A DNA stretch of 64,000 bases from assembly GCA_017794925.1 (NCBI GenBank), contig CP051238.1, positions 2,041,138 through 2,105,137 on the forward strand, written 5' to 3'. The notes under the pieces are model-generated. The model was not told the origin of the DNA and did no database searches. It was given only the letters and a program-made list of their open reading frames with translations. Positions 1-8,163 of the stretch are shown piece after piece. The position numbers and the translations under genes were made by a program. The stretch's first letter is position 1. Each line of letters starts with the position of its first letter. Source of the stretch: Aestuariibacter sp. (GTDB taxonomy: Bacteria > Pseudomonadota > Gammaproteobacteria > Enterobacterales > Alteromonadaceae).

Positions 1-1
1 C

Positions 2-667
2 ATCTACCAGCAGAACTTACAGATGACCGCAGCGCGCAGTCTTTCGATTTCTTACCCGGTGTTACAGCAGATGGTAGGTGAACAAGCGATATTCATTTTA
101 GCTCAGCGACTGCTCGCGTGGGAAAAGCCGGTAACCGGAGACTGGGCCGACTGGGGGAGCCAGCTTGGTCAGGTTATAGAAAACAGCGAGTTGGCTATCG
201 AACATCCGTACCTGGCCGACATTGCCAGACTTGAATGGGCATTACATCTGTCCGGTCGACGTGCTTTAACGACATTCGACCGCACCCGCTTACCGTTGTT
301 GACGGAAGTCGACCCTGAGCATCTTACTATTAAGCTGCAACCCTCTTTGGCAGTGCTGGAAAGCCCGTTTCCCGTGCAGCCCATGTGGCAGCTTCATCGT
401 GACTCGCACGGCCAGCATGACTTGTCTGAAGGACTGGAGATCATTATGCAACATCGAGAGCACACGCATTATGCCGTGGTATATCAGCACCAAAACAAAC
501 CCAAGGCGGATCCTATAGATGCGCAACAGTATTCCTGGTTGCTGGGCGTTCAGCAAGGTATGCATCTGGCTGCCCTGCTGGATACCTATCCGGGTATCGA
601 TTTTGCCCGATGGCTGTCGCAGGCCATTGAGCATCAGTGGATAGAGACCATTTTGTCCCCGAGGTAA
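2..667 (+). CDS. HvfC/BufC family (DUF2063) protein, 5'-truncated by window edge
   Basis: The reading frame is open to the left edge (it reads IYQQNLQ before the first ATG at 23), so the true start lies outside the window and 221 residues are visible. The stretch around residues 15-30 (SYPVLQQMVGE) resembles the N-terminal domain of DUF2063/HvfC/BufC proteins. In that family the protein partners a DUF692 enzyme (HvfB/BufB) in making copper-binding bufferin peptides from DUF2282 precursors. Those partner genes would be expected just upstream, out of view. A large hairpin with a T-run follows the stop codon, so this is probably the last gene of its operon. The family call rests on the N-terminal motif and size; the C-terminal half is not very diagnostic. 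Confidence 0.7.
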   Translation: MYQQNLQMTAARSLSISYPVLQQMVGEQAIFILAQRLLAWEKPVTGDWADWGSQLGQVIENSELAIEHPYLADIARLEWALHLSGRRALTTFDRTRLPLLTEVDPEHLTIKLQPSLAVLESPFPVQPMWQLHRDSHGQHDLSEGLEIIMQHREHTHYAVVYQHQNKPKADPIDAQQYSWLLGVQQGMHLAALLDTYPGIDFARWLSQAIEHQWIETILSPR

Positions 668-684
668 AACCCTCCCTCCTGCTT

Positions 685-757
685 GCGGCGCACCCTGAGC
701 GGACTCCGGCACTACACTCCTGCCCGGATACATTCAGGTCAATGCGCCGCTTTTTTT
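685..757 (+). terminator. Rho-independent terminator after the HvfC-like gene
   Basis: GCGGCGCA (685-692) pairs with TGCGCCGC (743-750) and seven T residues follow. The roughly 50-nt loop can itself fold, because CCTGA at 694-698 pairs with TCAGG at 734-738. It lies directly after the stop at 667. Confidence 0.6.
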
Positions 758-877
758 ATGCCTTTCGAATATCTTCGTCTGTGAATAATGCGGGTTCAAT
801 TTTACAGACGAACGGCTAATTTTGTTTATCTGGTTTCACCGAAAATAGCGTCATCTTAATTACTTTTGGTGAACGTT

Positions 878-1429
878 ATGGTGAAAATTAGCACAATTAA
901 ACGATCTTTAGGGGGCTTGGCTACGGCTGGGCTATTGGCATTAACTGCGCCTCAATCTGGTGTTGCAGACGAGCTGTCCGTTGACTATTTGCAAGGCGAA
1001 GGCGATGTAAAAGGGGTAAAACTGGCATACCGTCGTGACAGCGATTATTTACATGAGTACTTTCCTGCACTGGACCTGAGCTTTGAGGCCAGTATCAATG
1101 TCTGGGAATACGGTCGTCCCCGTCGCTATGACAGCAATTTTGTGTTGGCATTTTCGCCGGTATTCCGCCATACCTTTTATGAAAACCAGCAGGGCGAGGT
1201 ATACGGTGAATTTGGCATAGGGGTATCGTTACTGGATGACACCCGGTTTGCGGGCAAGGACATCAGCACCCACTTTCAGTTTGAGGACCGTCTTGGCATT
1301 GGCTATCGCTTTGGTCAGTCGCGCGCGTATGCAATGACGCTGCGTTACTTTCATTACTCTAATGGCGGATTAAAAAGCCCGAATCCGGGTTACGATTACA
1401 TCAGCTTGTCTTTTTCAAAGCGCCTGTAG
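878..1429 (+). CDS. pagL: Lipid A 3-O-deacylase, PagL family
   Basis: This 183-residue outer-membrane beta-barrel enzyme is predicted to remove the 3-O acyl chain of lipid A. A signal peptide covers about residues 1-31 (cleavage near GVADE). The C-terminal motif HYSN...NPGYD near residues 159-173 matches the PagL catalytic His and Ser, two residues apart. The third catalytic residue, Glu in Pseudomonas PagL, appears to be Asp here. The ATG at 878 is chosen over the upstream TTG at 866 because GGTGA lies about 6 nt before it. The family usually runs 170-190 residues, so it is full length. It is monocistronic or leads the following TlpA gene at a 134-bp distance. The family call is firm; activity is inferred. 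Confidence 0.85.
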   Translation: MVKISTIKRSLGGLATAGLLALTAPQSGVADELSVDYLQGEGDVKGVKLAYRRDSDYLHEYFPALDLSFEASINVWEYGRPRRYDSNFVLAFSPVFRHTFYENQQGEVYGEFGIGVSLLDDTRFAGKDISTHFQFEDRLGIGYRFGQSRAYAMTLRYFHYSNGGLKSPNPGYDYISLSFSKRL

Positions 1430-1563
1430 CGGCGACAAGGCTATGCATAATACGGGATTAACAGGTTGGGAGGATTGGGTTGTATTGCAAGCGTATCGGT
1501 TGTTTTTGCAGCAACGCTTAACGATAGGATGTCGTTACTATCAACCCAACCCGGATTTTAACA

Positions 1564-2076
1564 ATGACGAGATTTACCCTGCGCCGCCTGGTTGTGGCGG
1601 CCACATTTTCACTTGCTGCATGGATACCTTTCAGCAGCTCTGCACAACAAGCTGACTTAGCTGGCGGGATGTTATCGCCAGACCTCACCTTCAATGCGGT
1701 CAATGGCGATACCTTTTCACTGCAGCAGCGCTGGGAACAAAAGCCAGTTCTACTTTATTTTTGGGCTACCTGGTGCCCGTACTGTAAAAAAGCCACGCCG
1801 GCAGTCACCGCTCTTCATAACGACTACGGTGACAGCATAGATGTACTTGGGATCAACGTAGCCATTAACGATTCTCAGGAAAAGATGCATGCCTATTTGC
1901 ATGACTACAATATGAATTTCCCCGTGATGTTTGACGAAAGCGCCGAGCTAACCAGCGAATTTTTGGTTAACGGTACGCCGGTGTTTGTGGTGTTGTCACA
2001 GCACGGCGAAATTCTGTACCGCAGTCACCGATATCCGGCAGGCATCGAAACGGTGCTAAACCGCAATAGCTTTTGA
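1564..2076 (+). CDS. TlpA/ResA-like periplasmic thioredoxin-fold protein
   Basis: A 170-residue protein with an N-terminal signal peptide or anchor (about residues 1-28, RR followed by a hydrophobic run ending at SSAQQ) and a thioredoxin fold. The active-site motif WCPYC has cysteines near residues 71 and 74, and the cis-proline region reads NGTPVF near residue 138. Such proteins act in the periplasm as disulfide reductants, for example in cytochrome c maturation or repair of oxidised proteins. The specific partner cannot be told from the sequence. The next gene begins 14 nt after the stop, so the two are probably co-transcribed. The ribosome binding site is weak. Thioredoxin-like function is clear, the exact role is not. 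Confidence 0.85.
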   Translation: MTRFTLRRLVVAATFSLAAWIPFSSSAQQADLAGGMLSPDLTFNAVNGDTFSLQQRWEQKPVLLYFWATWCPYCKKATPAVTALHNDYGDSIDVLGINVAINDSQEKMHAYLHDYNMNFPVMFDESAELTSEFLVNGTPVFVVLSQHGEILYRSHRYPAGIETVLNRNSF

Positions 2077-2090
2077 TGGGAGATGAATTC

Positions 2091-2324
2091 ATGACAGAAG
2101 ATATGCAACTCACTCCATCCTGTGACAAGACGGTTACAAAACTGACCCCGGCATTATTACTGGAAGCCCTTAAAACCGCGTCCGTCGTGGGCACAGTGCT
2201 AATGTTGATCAATCAGTTTGAAGCGTTCGAAGGCACAATGGCTATTAATATTACCAAAGCCGCACTGAGTTACTGTGTGCCGTTTTGTGTGTATTTATAT
2301 GGCAGCCTGAAGGTCAGGGGCTAG
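2091..2324 (+). CDS. Small membrane protein resembling nitrate/nitrite transporter NrtS
   Basis: A 77-residue protein with two hydrophobic segments, about residues 24-45 (ALKTASVVGTVLMLINQ) and 55-72 (AALSYCVPFCVYLYG). The pattern 'A...A..VGT.L.LINQ......I...K...Y..PF' matches my recollection of the short NrtS family, proposed as nitrate/nitrite carriers in cyanobacteria and widespread in proteobacteria. The start is ATG 2091, because GGGAGA at 2078-2083 sits 7 nt upstream; earlier in-frame TTG/ATG codons overlap the tlpA-like stop. A strong terminator follows. The function here is untested and no nitrate genes are nearby. Confidence 0.55.
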   Translation: MTEDMQLTPSCDKTVTKLTPALLLEALKTASVVGTVLMLINQFEAFEGTMAINITKAALSYCVPFCVYLYGSLKVRG

Positions 2325-2374
2325 GACGCGACAAACTCAACTGAAGATTTGCCAACCCAGTTGGCAATACAAAC

Positions 2375-2406
2375 AAAAGCCCCGGTACTCGTACCGGGGC
2401 TTTTTG
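2375..2406. terminator. Bidirectional rho-independent terminator
   Basis: GCCCCGGTAC and GTACCGGGGC form a 10-bp stem with a 2-nt loop, flanked by AAAA on the left and TTTTT on the right. It sits between the convergent NrtS-like gene and the minus-strand gene ending at 2438, and can serve both. Confidence 0.9.
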
Positions 2407-2437
2407 CATTGTGCTGTGTGAGCAGTCAGCTAAATGA

Positions 2438-3451
2438 TTATGTTAACGATGGGGGTAGGGTAAATGTCGGGTAATGACCGGCTAGTTCGCCGAAGTCGGC
2501 AAGACGGGTGCGAATTGAATGGGCCAGCTCGGGCGTGACGACATTTGGCACCCGTGACGCATCCGTAATATGATTATACTGCTTCAATTGATGCTGAAAG
2601 CCAGAGGACGCATGTTTGTCTGCCAGGCGGGTATGTACTGATAAACCTGCCAGTTTTTCTACCGACAAGGCGTGACTGAAACGTACTACACCCTGATAGG
2701 TAAATGTCTCTCTAACCAGGCTGTCACTTTTTGTAATCAATGCGTCCATTAGTGCATACAACAATGCATTAAGTGATGGTTCTGGTAAAAGCAAGGTCAG
2801 TGACGTGCCGGCGGTATCACTTAGCATGGGTGATTCGCCCCCTGGTACATGAATATCAACCAGTACTTGCTGATTGAACCGCTGTTCAATATTCAGGAGC
2901 TGGATGGGCGAAGTATCGTATCGGGAACGCTTCATCAGTGCCGCGGCCTGACGCCGGAATTGCACAAGTGAAACGGGGCTTTGAACGTTGAACAGAAGGT
3001 CTGCTTGTTCAGTAATCAACCGTGCATCCTGATGGGTACTGAAGGGCGCGCTGGCGTGCTTGTCGAAGCGAATCTTAAGCAGTTCACGCACTTCGTGTTC
3101 ACGGGCTTTTTTTATGGCTAAGAAGATGGTTTGTACCAGCTCGGACGTCGGCACATTATAGTCAATACGCCATTTACGGCCGTAGACAATTTTACGTTTG
3201 GACTGGGCGGCAACCGGCAGGTACGTATCGAAACCGACCAAGCCAATCTGGATGTATAAACCATGACTGTCCTGGCCGGCGAAGATTAATGTGCTGTCGT
3301 TGAACGCACAGTTGAGTGCCACTTGCTCAATGCTGCGCTGGGTTTGTACATATTGTAAGTAATGCTGGGGCACACAGGATGCACCGCCGCTTAACTGAAC
3401 GCGCGGTGCATTGGGTAGCGGGCGCTCGGCATTCACTGCCAGATTACTCAT
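2438..3451 (-). CDS. Conserved-looking hypothetical protein downstream of DoxX
   Basis: I do not recognise this 337-residue protein. It is soluble by eye, with no signal peptide and no transmembrane run. It shows no catalytic motif I can name and only two cysteines. The start is ATG 3451, preceded by AGGGGAA; the frame runs on upstream to 3559 but that part overlaps the DoxX gene. It begins 10 nt after the DoxX stop, so the two are almost certainly one transcript. It also ends against a bidirectional terminator. Codon and base use look like its neighbours, which argues for a native gene. A regulator or PilZ-like role is conceivable from the mid-region mix of basic and hydrophobic residues, but I cannot support that. 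Confidence 0.75.
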   Translation of the reverse strand: MSNLAVNAERPLPNAPRVQLSGGASCVPQHYLQYVQTQRSIEQVALNCAFNDSTLIFAGQDSHGLYIQIGLVGFDTYLPVAAQSKRKIVYGRKWRIDYNVPTSELVQTIFLAIKKAREHEVRELLKIRFDKHASAPFSTHQDARLITEQADLLFNVQSPVSLVQFRRQAAALMKRSRYDTSPIQLLNIEQRFNQQVLVDIHVPGGESPMLSDTAGTSLTLLLPEPSLNALLYALMDALITKSDSLVRETFTYQGVVRFSHALSVEKLAGLSVHTRLADKHASSGFQHQLKQYNHITDASRVPNVVTPELAHSIRTRLADFGELAGHYPTFTLPPSLT

Positions 3452-3461
3452 TGACGTTCCC

Positions 3462-3938
3462 CTACGCTGTCGCTGCCTGTGGCAACCGTTTGTTGTACAA
3501 CCATTTAATAACGTGGTCTGCCGATAGTTGGCCTGCGCCCCAAAACACAACGTGGGCAAGGATCAGTCCCCAGATCACATGGCCATATAACGCGGCGGGT
3601 GCTATCTCTTCCAGGCTGATGACCGCTACTACGTTTACAATACTCAGTACAATTGCGCTCAGGCGGCTGGCTAAACCGGAGGTCAGCAATACCGGGACTA
3701 TCAGTTCAGCCAGCGTGGCTAACCAGGCGGCCAGTACTACGGGTAAAAAAGGCACGTGATACTCGTATTCGAATAGGAATAAGGTGGTTTCCCAATCCGC
3801 AATTTTGGTTAATCCCGAGGCGAAAAATACCCAGGAAACGTAGATGCGCCCTGCCAGGGTTAGCAGAGGCTGCGCAATGTTAAATGCGCCTGACATGCCG
3901 CTGAAAACGCGGCCTGTCTTTAATACGATGGATTTCAT
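3462..3938 (-). CDS. DoxX family membrane protein
   Basis: A 158-residue integral membrane protein with four hydrophobic helices (about residues 22-42, 63-85, 90-110 and 115-135). The early signature 'AGRIYVSWVFFASGLTKI' and the short loop 'F.YEY.VPFLP' are typical of DoxX/HvfX-type proteins. DoxX proteins are quinone-linked or redox membrane subunits. Relatives (HvfX/BufD) sit in bufferin operons, and an HvfC-like gene is 3 kb away on the other strand, so a link to that system is possible but not shown. It heads a two-gene operon with the unknown protein ending at 2438. Confidence 0.85.
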   Translation of the reverse strand: MKSIVLKTGRVFSGMSGAFNIAQPLLTLAGRIYVSWVFFASGLTKIADWETTLFLFEYEYHVPFLPVVLAAWLATLAELIVPVLLTSGLASRLSAIVLSIVNVVAVISLEEIAPAALYGHVIWGLILAHVVFWGAGQLSADHVIKWLYNKRLPQAATA

Positions 3939-4067
3939 ATAAGCATTCCTTGTGTTGAAGTTGTCAATTTGGCTTATGACCCGGCAATGGCTGTGTCACA
4001 CTGCTACTGTAAGGGGATTCGGGCGGGTCGTTGAAACCGTGCGTCCTGCGTTTCAAACCAAATTACG

Positions 4068-4892
4068 TCAGGCGTTGCCGCGTAATTTCAGCCAGGCTTT
4101 GGGCGAAAGCCCCAGCTTTTTACGAAAGATACGGGCCAGCGCGGAGCCATGCTCATAACCCACTTCATTGGCAACCAGATTAACCGGCTTCTGACTAAGC
4201 AGCAGTTCCTGGGCCTGATTGATACGAATGTCCGTGAGGTATTCATTGGGTGTGGTGCCTACCACTTCCCGGAAAGTCGCTGCAAATTTAGAACGTGACA
4301 TCGCTGCTTCACCAGCCAGGGATTCAACCGACCAGTTGTGGGCAGGATTGCGGTGCATGGCACTCATGGCTTTGGCTATTGCAGGGTGAGACAACGCGGC
4401 CAGCATGCCTCCCTGACTCAGGTTGTTGTCCAGCACGTAGCGCATGATTTGCAACAAGAACATTTCACTTAGCTTATCGATCATCACTGAACGGGTAACC
4501 GACTTGCTGAACGCTTCTTCAAATAACCAGCTGGCGGTCTGGCCAATGTGTCTTTCAATACTGAGTGGCAAGCACAACAATTCCGGTAATGCATCGAGCA
4601 GAAGTGGCCGGTTATGTGACTCCAGACTCACGGTAGCGCAAACTAACTGTGCATCTTCAGACTGGTTCGCCAGAATACGGTGCTCGACCGGCCCGGGAAT
4701 AAAAATCACGCTGGGCTCGTCGATAACGATCTTTTGTTTTTCACGTAACAGCAGGGTTAGCCTGCCCGAGCGCAACAGGTGAAGATGTCCTTTATCGTTT
4801 CCTTCAAACGACTGAATGCCGCAAAGACGGCCGCTAAAAAATACATCCGCTTTGACGGCCGTTTTACGCAGAATGTCAGCAATGTTGTTCAC
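4068..4892 (-). CDS. AraC-family transcriptional regulator with N-terminal cupin (paralogue 1)
   Basis: A 274-residue regulator. Residues about 1-150 form a cupin-like ligand domain (HLHLLRSGRLTLL, then PSVIFIPGPVEHRI). Residues about 175-274 hold the two helix-turn-helix motifs of AraC proteins (MSRSKFAATFREVVG and ANEVGYEHGSALARIFRKKLGLSP). I place the start at GTG 4892 because AAGGAAAA lies just upstream. Upstream in-frame codons to 4952 lie inside the preceding gene. It follows its paralogue by 11 nt in the same orientation, so both are probably co-expressed. Targets are unknown. The next gene is the divergent-facing DoxX operon on the same strand 130 bp downstream. Confidence 0.85.
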   Translation of the reverse strand: MNNIADILRKTAVKADVFFSGRLCGIQSFEGNDKGHLHLLRSGRLTLLLREKQKIVIDEPSVIFIPGPVEHRILANQSEDAQLVCATVSLESHNRPLLLDALPELLCLPLSIERHIGQTASWLFEEAFSKSVTRSVMIDKLSEMFLLQIMRYVLDNNLSQGGMLAALSHPAIAKAMSAMHRNPAHNWSVESLAGEAAMSRSKFAATFREVVGTTPNEYLTDIRINQAQELLLSQKPVNLVANEVGYEHGSALARIFRKKLGLSPKAWLKLRGNA

Positions 4893-4903
4893 GAGTTTTC
4901 CTT

Positions 4904-5746
4904 TTAAATAATGGCTTGTTGCGCGCTGTTTTGTTTGCTCTGTTGCAACCATTGACGCGGCGATAAACCGAGTTTTTTCTTAAAAATGCGTGCCAGTGCC
5001 GATCCATGTTCGTAGCCCACTTCGCCGGCAACATAGTTCACCGGCTTGTTGTTCTTCAGGAGCTTTTGCGCCAGGGTAAGTCGCAGGCCTGTGATGTATT
5101 CGTTAGGCGTTTGGCCAACCAACTGTTTAAACTGCTCTGCGAATTTAGACCGGGACATGGCGGCAATACTTGAAAGATTGTCTAAGGTCCAGTGGTATGC
5201 CGGATCCTGGTGAATGTGGTTGATCACTTTCGACATTTGCGGGTGATTGATGGCACTGACGGTACCTTCCTGCAAATTGCCGTGCTCAGTGGCGTGGCGT
5301 AGGATTTGTAAAATAAACATCTCGCCCAGTCGGTTCAGCATGGCTTGTTTGCCAAATCGTTGGGTTTGTATTTCGTTGATTAACCAGCGGGCCGTGCCGG
5401 ATACCGCACAGTCGGGGGTAAGCTGCAAATACATGACATCGGGGAGTGCATTTACCAGTAATGAAGACTGATTGGCGGAAAACGTGACATTTGCGCTGAT
5501 CAGCTTGGGCGGCGTATTCGATTGTACTGGCTCTACCCGGTGAGTAACACCGGTAGGAAAGAACACCATAGACGGTCTGTCCATGAGTAATTCCCGCTGT
5601 CCTTTGCGTAAAATACGCACGCTACCGGATTCCAGTAAATGCAGTTGGCCGTGAGCGGTAAAATGCTTGGCTGCGGTTAATTGGCCGCAGTGATTTACCT
5701 CACTGGTGAAAGTATGTTGGTTAAGTAATGCACTAAAATTTTCCAT
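4904..5746 (-). CDS. AraC-family transcriptional regulator with N-terminal cupin (paralogue 2)
   Basis: A 280-residue protein with the same layout as its downstream neighbour. The cupin-type N-terminal domain (about 20-150; HLLESGSVRIL, PSMVFFPTGVTHRV) is followed by AraC helix-turn-helix motifs (about 185-275; MSRSKFAEQFKQLVGQTPNEY, GEVGYEHGSALARIFKKKLGLSP). The C-terminal halves of the two proteins are nearly interchangeable while the ligand domains differ more, which points to tandem duplication followed by divergence of the sensed signal. The gene ends 11 nt before the GTG of paralogue 1. The regulated genes are not evident. The NTF2-like/AhpD-like pair upstream on the same strand is one candidate. 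Confidence 0.85.
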   Translation of the reverse strand: MENFSALLNQHTFTSEVNHCGQLTAAKHFTAHGQLHLLESGSVRILRKGQRELLMDRPSMVFFPTGVTHRVEPVQSNTPPKLISANVTFSANQSSLLVNALPDVMYLQLTPDCAVSGTARWLINEIQTQRFGKQAMLNRLGEMFILQILRHATEHGNLQEGTVSAINHPQMSKVINHIHQDPAYHWTLDNLSSIAAMSRSKFAEQFKQLVGQTPNEYITGLRLTLAQKLLKNNKPVNYVAGEVGYEHGSALARIFKKKLGLSPRQWLQQSKQNSAQQAII

Positions 5747-5913
5747 GTCTGTTGTCTCTTTTTAACGATAACAGTCGATGTTGAACCTTCTGTTGCCCGG
5801 CTTAAAACCGCTAAATTCGAGCAATACGATGCCAAAGCCTGCTGCGTTAGCGTCAGACCCGGACGTCACTACTGCGTATCAACGTGGTGACTGTGCAAAT
5901 ATTGTGTTTGAAC

Positions 5914-5935
5914 GCTGACGCGGAGTAGCGTCAGC
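5914..5935. repeat. Inverted repeat, possible weak terminator
   Basis: GCTGACGC (5914-5921) and GCGTCAGC (5928-5935) form a perfect 8-bp stem with a 6-nt loop, just past the stop of the minus-strand gene ending at 5944. The minus-strand transcript lacks a clear U-run after it, so termination is only possible, not certain. Confidence 0.5.
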
Positions 5936-5943
5936 AGCCAGGT

Positions 5944-6423
5944 TTATAACCCCAGATCAGAGAGACCCGGGTGGTCATCAGGACGTCGTCCCTCGGGCCA
6001 GCGGAACAGCCGCTCTTCTTCGGTAATTGGAAGATCGTTGAGCGAAGCGTGCCGGTTGGTCATCAGGCCTTGTTCGTTGAACTCCCAGTTTTCATTACCG
6101 TAAGAGCGAAACCAGTTACCGGAATCGTCACGCCATTCGTAGGCGTAACGCACGGCAATCCGGTTGTCGGTATACGCCCAAAGCTCTTTGATTAACCGGT
6201 ATTCCAATTCCTTTGCCCATTTGCGTGACAGAAAGTCGCGTGCTTGGTCCCGTCCTTCAACAAACTCGGCGCGGTTACGCCACTTTGTACCCAGACTATA
6301 AGCCTGTGATACGCGTTCCGGATCTTTAGAATTCCAGCCGTCCTCGGCCAGACGTACTTTTTTGATGGCCGTTTCACGGGTAAAGGGCGGAACGGGTGGG
6401 CGGTATTCGTCGATGGCGTGCAT
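5944..6423 (-). CDS. NTF2-like (DUF1348) protein
   Basis: A 159-residue protein of the nuclear transport factor 2-like superfamily, DUF1348 group. Typical features are the early '[24 protein letters not shown]', the central '[17 protein letters not shown]' and the late '[22 protein letters not shown]'. The fold is a cone-shaped alpha+beta barrel that in relatives binds small ligands or acts as a hydratase or isomerase. For DUF1348 no reaction is firmly known. It lies 25 nt downstream of the AhpD-like gene on the same strand, so it is probably in an operon whose promoter faces the LysR gene at 7105. Full length. Confidence 0.85.
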   Translation of the reverse strand: MHAIDEYRPPVPPFTRETAIKKVRLAEDGWNSKDPERVSQAYSLGTKWRNRAEFVEGRDQARDFLSRKWAKELEYRLIKELWAYTDNRIAVRYAYEWRDDSGNWFRSYGNENWEFNEQGLMTNRHASLNDLPITEEERLFRWPEGRRPDDHPGLSDLGL

Positions 6424-6448
6424 GGTATAACTCCTTGTACTGGTAAAT

Positions 6449-6991
6449 TTAAAAAGGGATAACGAGTGGAAAGTCTACGTCAGTATCAGCTGCGTTATTG
6501 ACGCTGTTGGTCCAGGTGTTTAAGGCTACATGCAAAATGATTTCGATGATTTCTGCATCGCTGTAACCAGCTTGCTTCACTGCAGTTAACAACTGATCGT
6601 TCACCCTGCCTTTTAGCTCGGCAACGGCGACTGCAAACTGCAAGGCAACCTGAGTTTTTGCATCACCCGACAATCCGTTGCGGTTCGATTTGATTTCATT
6701 CTCAGTAACGTTGGCTTGTTTGGCCGCAATAACGCTGTGTGCGGACAAGCAGTAAGTACATCGGTTAGCTTCCGCTATGGCCAGAGCTATGGCTTCCTGT
6801 AGCTGAACAGACAATACACCTTCAGTCAGGGCGTTCGATAAGGCCAGGTAGCCTTTTAGTGCAGCCGGGTTGATGCTGACCAGACGGAATAAATTAGGCT
6901 CCATACCTAATTTTGCTTGTACTGCCTCGAGTAGTGGCTTAGACGCTTCTGGCGCATCGGCAATTGACTCCGGGATGGTTAAACGAGACAT
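6449..6991 (-). CDS. AhpD-like / carboxymuconolactone decarboxylase family protein
   Basis: A 180-residue, all-helical AhpD-fold protein. The redox motif C-T-Y-C with H four residues after the second Cys (C78, C81, H85) matches the alkylhydroperoxidase AhpD core and peroxidase-related enzymes of this family. It probably acts as a cytoplasmic peroxidase or disulfide reductase. It is first in a two-gene operon with the NTF2-like protein and is divergently transcribed from a LysR-type regulator 113 bp away, an arrangement that usually means the LysR protein controls it. The carboxymuconolactone decarboxylase reaction itself is unlikely because of the Cys pair. Confidence 0.85.
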   Translation of the reverse strand: MSRLTIPESIADAPEASKPLLEAVQAKLGMEPNLFRLVSINPAALKGYLALSNALTEGVLSVQLQEAIALAIAEANRCTYCLSAHSVIAAKQANVTENEIKSNRNGLSGDAKTQVALQFAVAVAELKGRVNDQLLTAVKQAGYSDAEIIEIILHVALNTWTNSVNNAADTDVDFPLVIPF

Positions 6992-7104
6992 TATGTATTC
7001 CTCAATTGGTTAAATTGTCGTCTTGTTGGTTAATGTAATGCGCCTTAATCAACCTGAGTAGTCGGTGATTTTGTTTAGCACCTACCCATTTTTTGGAGAG
7101 ATAG

Positions 7105-8031
7105 ATGGATCGACTCAGTGCAATGCAAATTTTCAGTACTGTTATGGAGTGCGGGAGTTTCTCGGCTGCCGCCAGACAGCTGAATAAACCACAAACGACG
7201 GTGAGCCGGCAGGTGAAAGAGCTTGAAGAATACCTGGGCGTGCAACTGGTACTGCGTTCTACCCGAAATCTGGTGCTAACCGATGCCGGTGAGAAGTACC
7301 TGACGTCAAGTCGCGAAGTGCTGTCGGTGGTGTCGGAAATTGAGCGGGATGCAAAAGGTGAATACCGCGAACCAAAAGGCTGTTTAACGGTAACGGCGCC
7401 GATCATCATGGGCCGAATGCATGTGTTTCCGCTGCTGGCCGACTACCTCAAGTTATATAGTGACGTGAGCGTAAAACTGATACTGACTGACCAGAACATG
7501 CATATGTACGAAGATGTTGTGGATGTCGCGATTCGGGTCGGGCGTTTACCTGATAGCGAGTTGGTGGCCAAGCGCTTGGGTCAGGTTCAAAAGATACTTT
7601 GTGCCAGTCCCGGTTATTTGGCTGAACGTGGGACACCGACTGACCTGGCATCGCTCAGCGAACACGACTGTATTACGTTCGAAGGTCTGGATTCTGCCAC
7701 ACACTGGCGCTTTGCGGCCAATAATGAAGAGCTCAGCGTGCCGGTTAACTCCCGCATTCGGGCAAACTCGACAGACATTGCCGTGCATTCAGCCCGGCAG
7801 GGTTTAGGCATTGCCAGAGTACTGTCTTATCAGGCGTTACCCTGGTTAAAAAGTGGCGAGTTGAACCGCGTGTTGCAGGACTATGCGCCTGAACCCTTCC
7901 CCGTGAATCTGCTTTATATCCGTCAGGACGTGCTGCCACTGAAACAGCGCAGTTTTATTGATTTTATGACCCCTCGACTACAAGCTGCGTTTAACGGGAT
8001 GTGTCAGGACTGGAGCACATTGACCTGTTGA
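7105..8031 (+). CDS. LysR-family transcriptional regulator
   Basis: A 308-residue LysR-type regulator. The winged helix-turn-helix is at about residues 3-62 (MQIFSTVMECGSFSAAARQL, QTTVSRQVKELEEYLG, LVLTDAGEKYL), followed by a linker helix and a periplasmic-binding-fold effector domain to the end (ITFEGLDSATHWRF, ANSTDIAVHSARQGLGIA). The subgroup looks like the AaeR/DmlR-type branch. The start ATG follows GGAGAGA. It is divergent from the AhpD-like/NTF2-like operon, its most likely target. The effector is unknown. Confidence 0.9.
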   Translation: MDRLSAMQIFSTVMECGSFSAAARQLNKPQTTVSRQVKELEEYLGVQLVLRSTRNLVLTDAGEKYLTSSREVLSVVSEIERDAKGEYREPKGCLTVTAPIIMGRMHVFPLLADYLKLYSDVSVKLILTDQNMHMYEDVVDVAIRVGRLPDSELVAKRLGQVQKILCASPGYLAERGTPTDLASLSEHDCITFEGLDSATHWRFAANNEELSVPVNSRIRANSTDIAVHSARQGLGIARVLSYQALPWLKSGELNRVLQDYAPEPFPVNLLYIRQDVLPLKQRSFIDFMTPRLQAAFNGMCQDWSTLTC

Positions 8032-8163
8032 TCTTTTAACCGCTGCAACCGCACGTCCGTAAATTCACGCAGAACGTCCGGTAATCACACCTCGCTATTG
8101 TTGAGTCGGGTATTGACGCGTATGAATGTGCGCCATTATTTGAATCATCCTGATGGCGTGTCT

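Noticed and set aside
1443..1655. Plus-strand frame of 70 codons between the PagL-like and TlpA-like genes
   Set aside because: It overlaps the TlpA-like start in another frame, has no family likeness and ends inside that gene.
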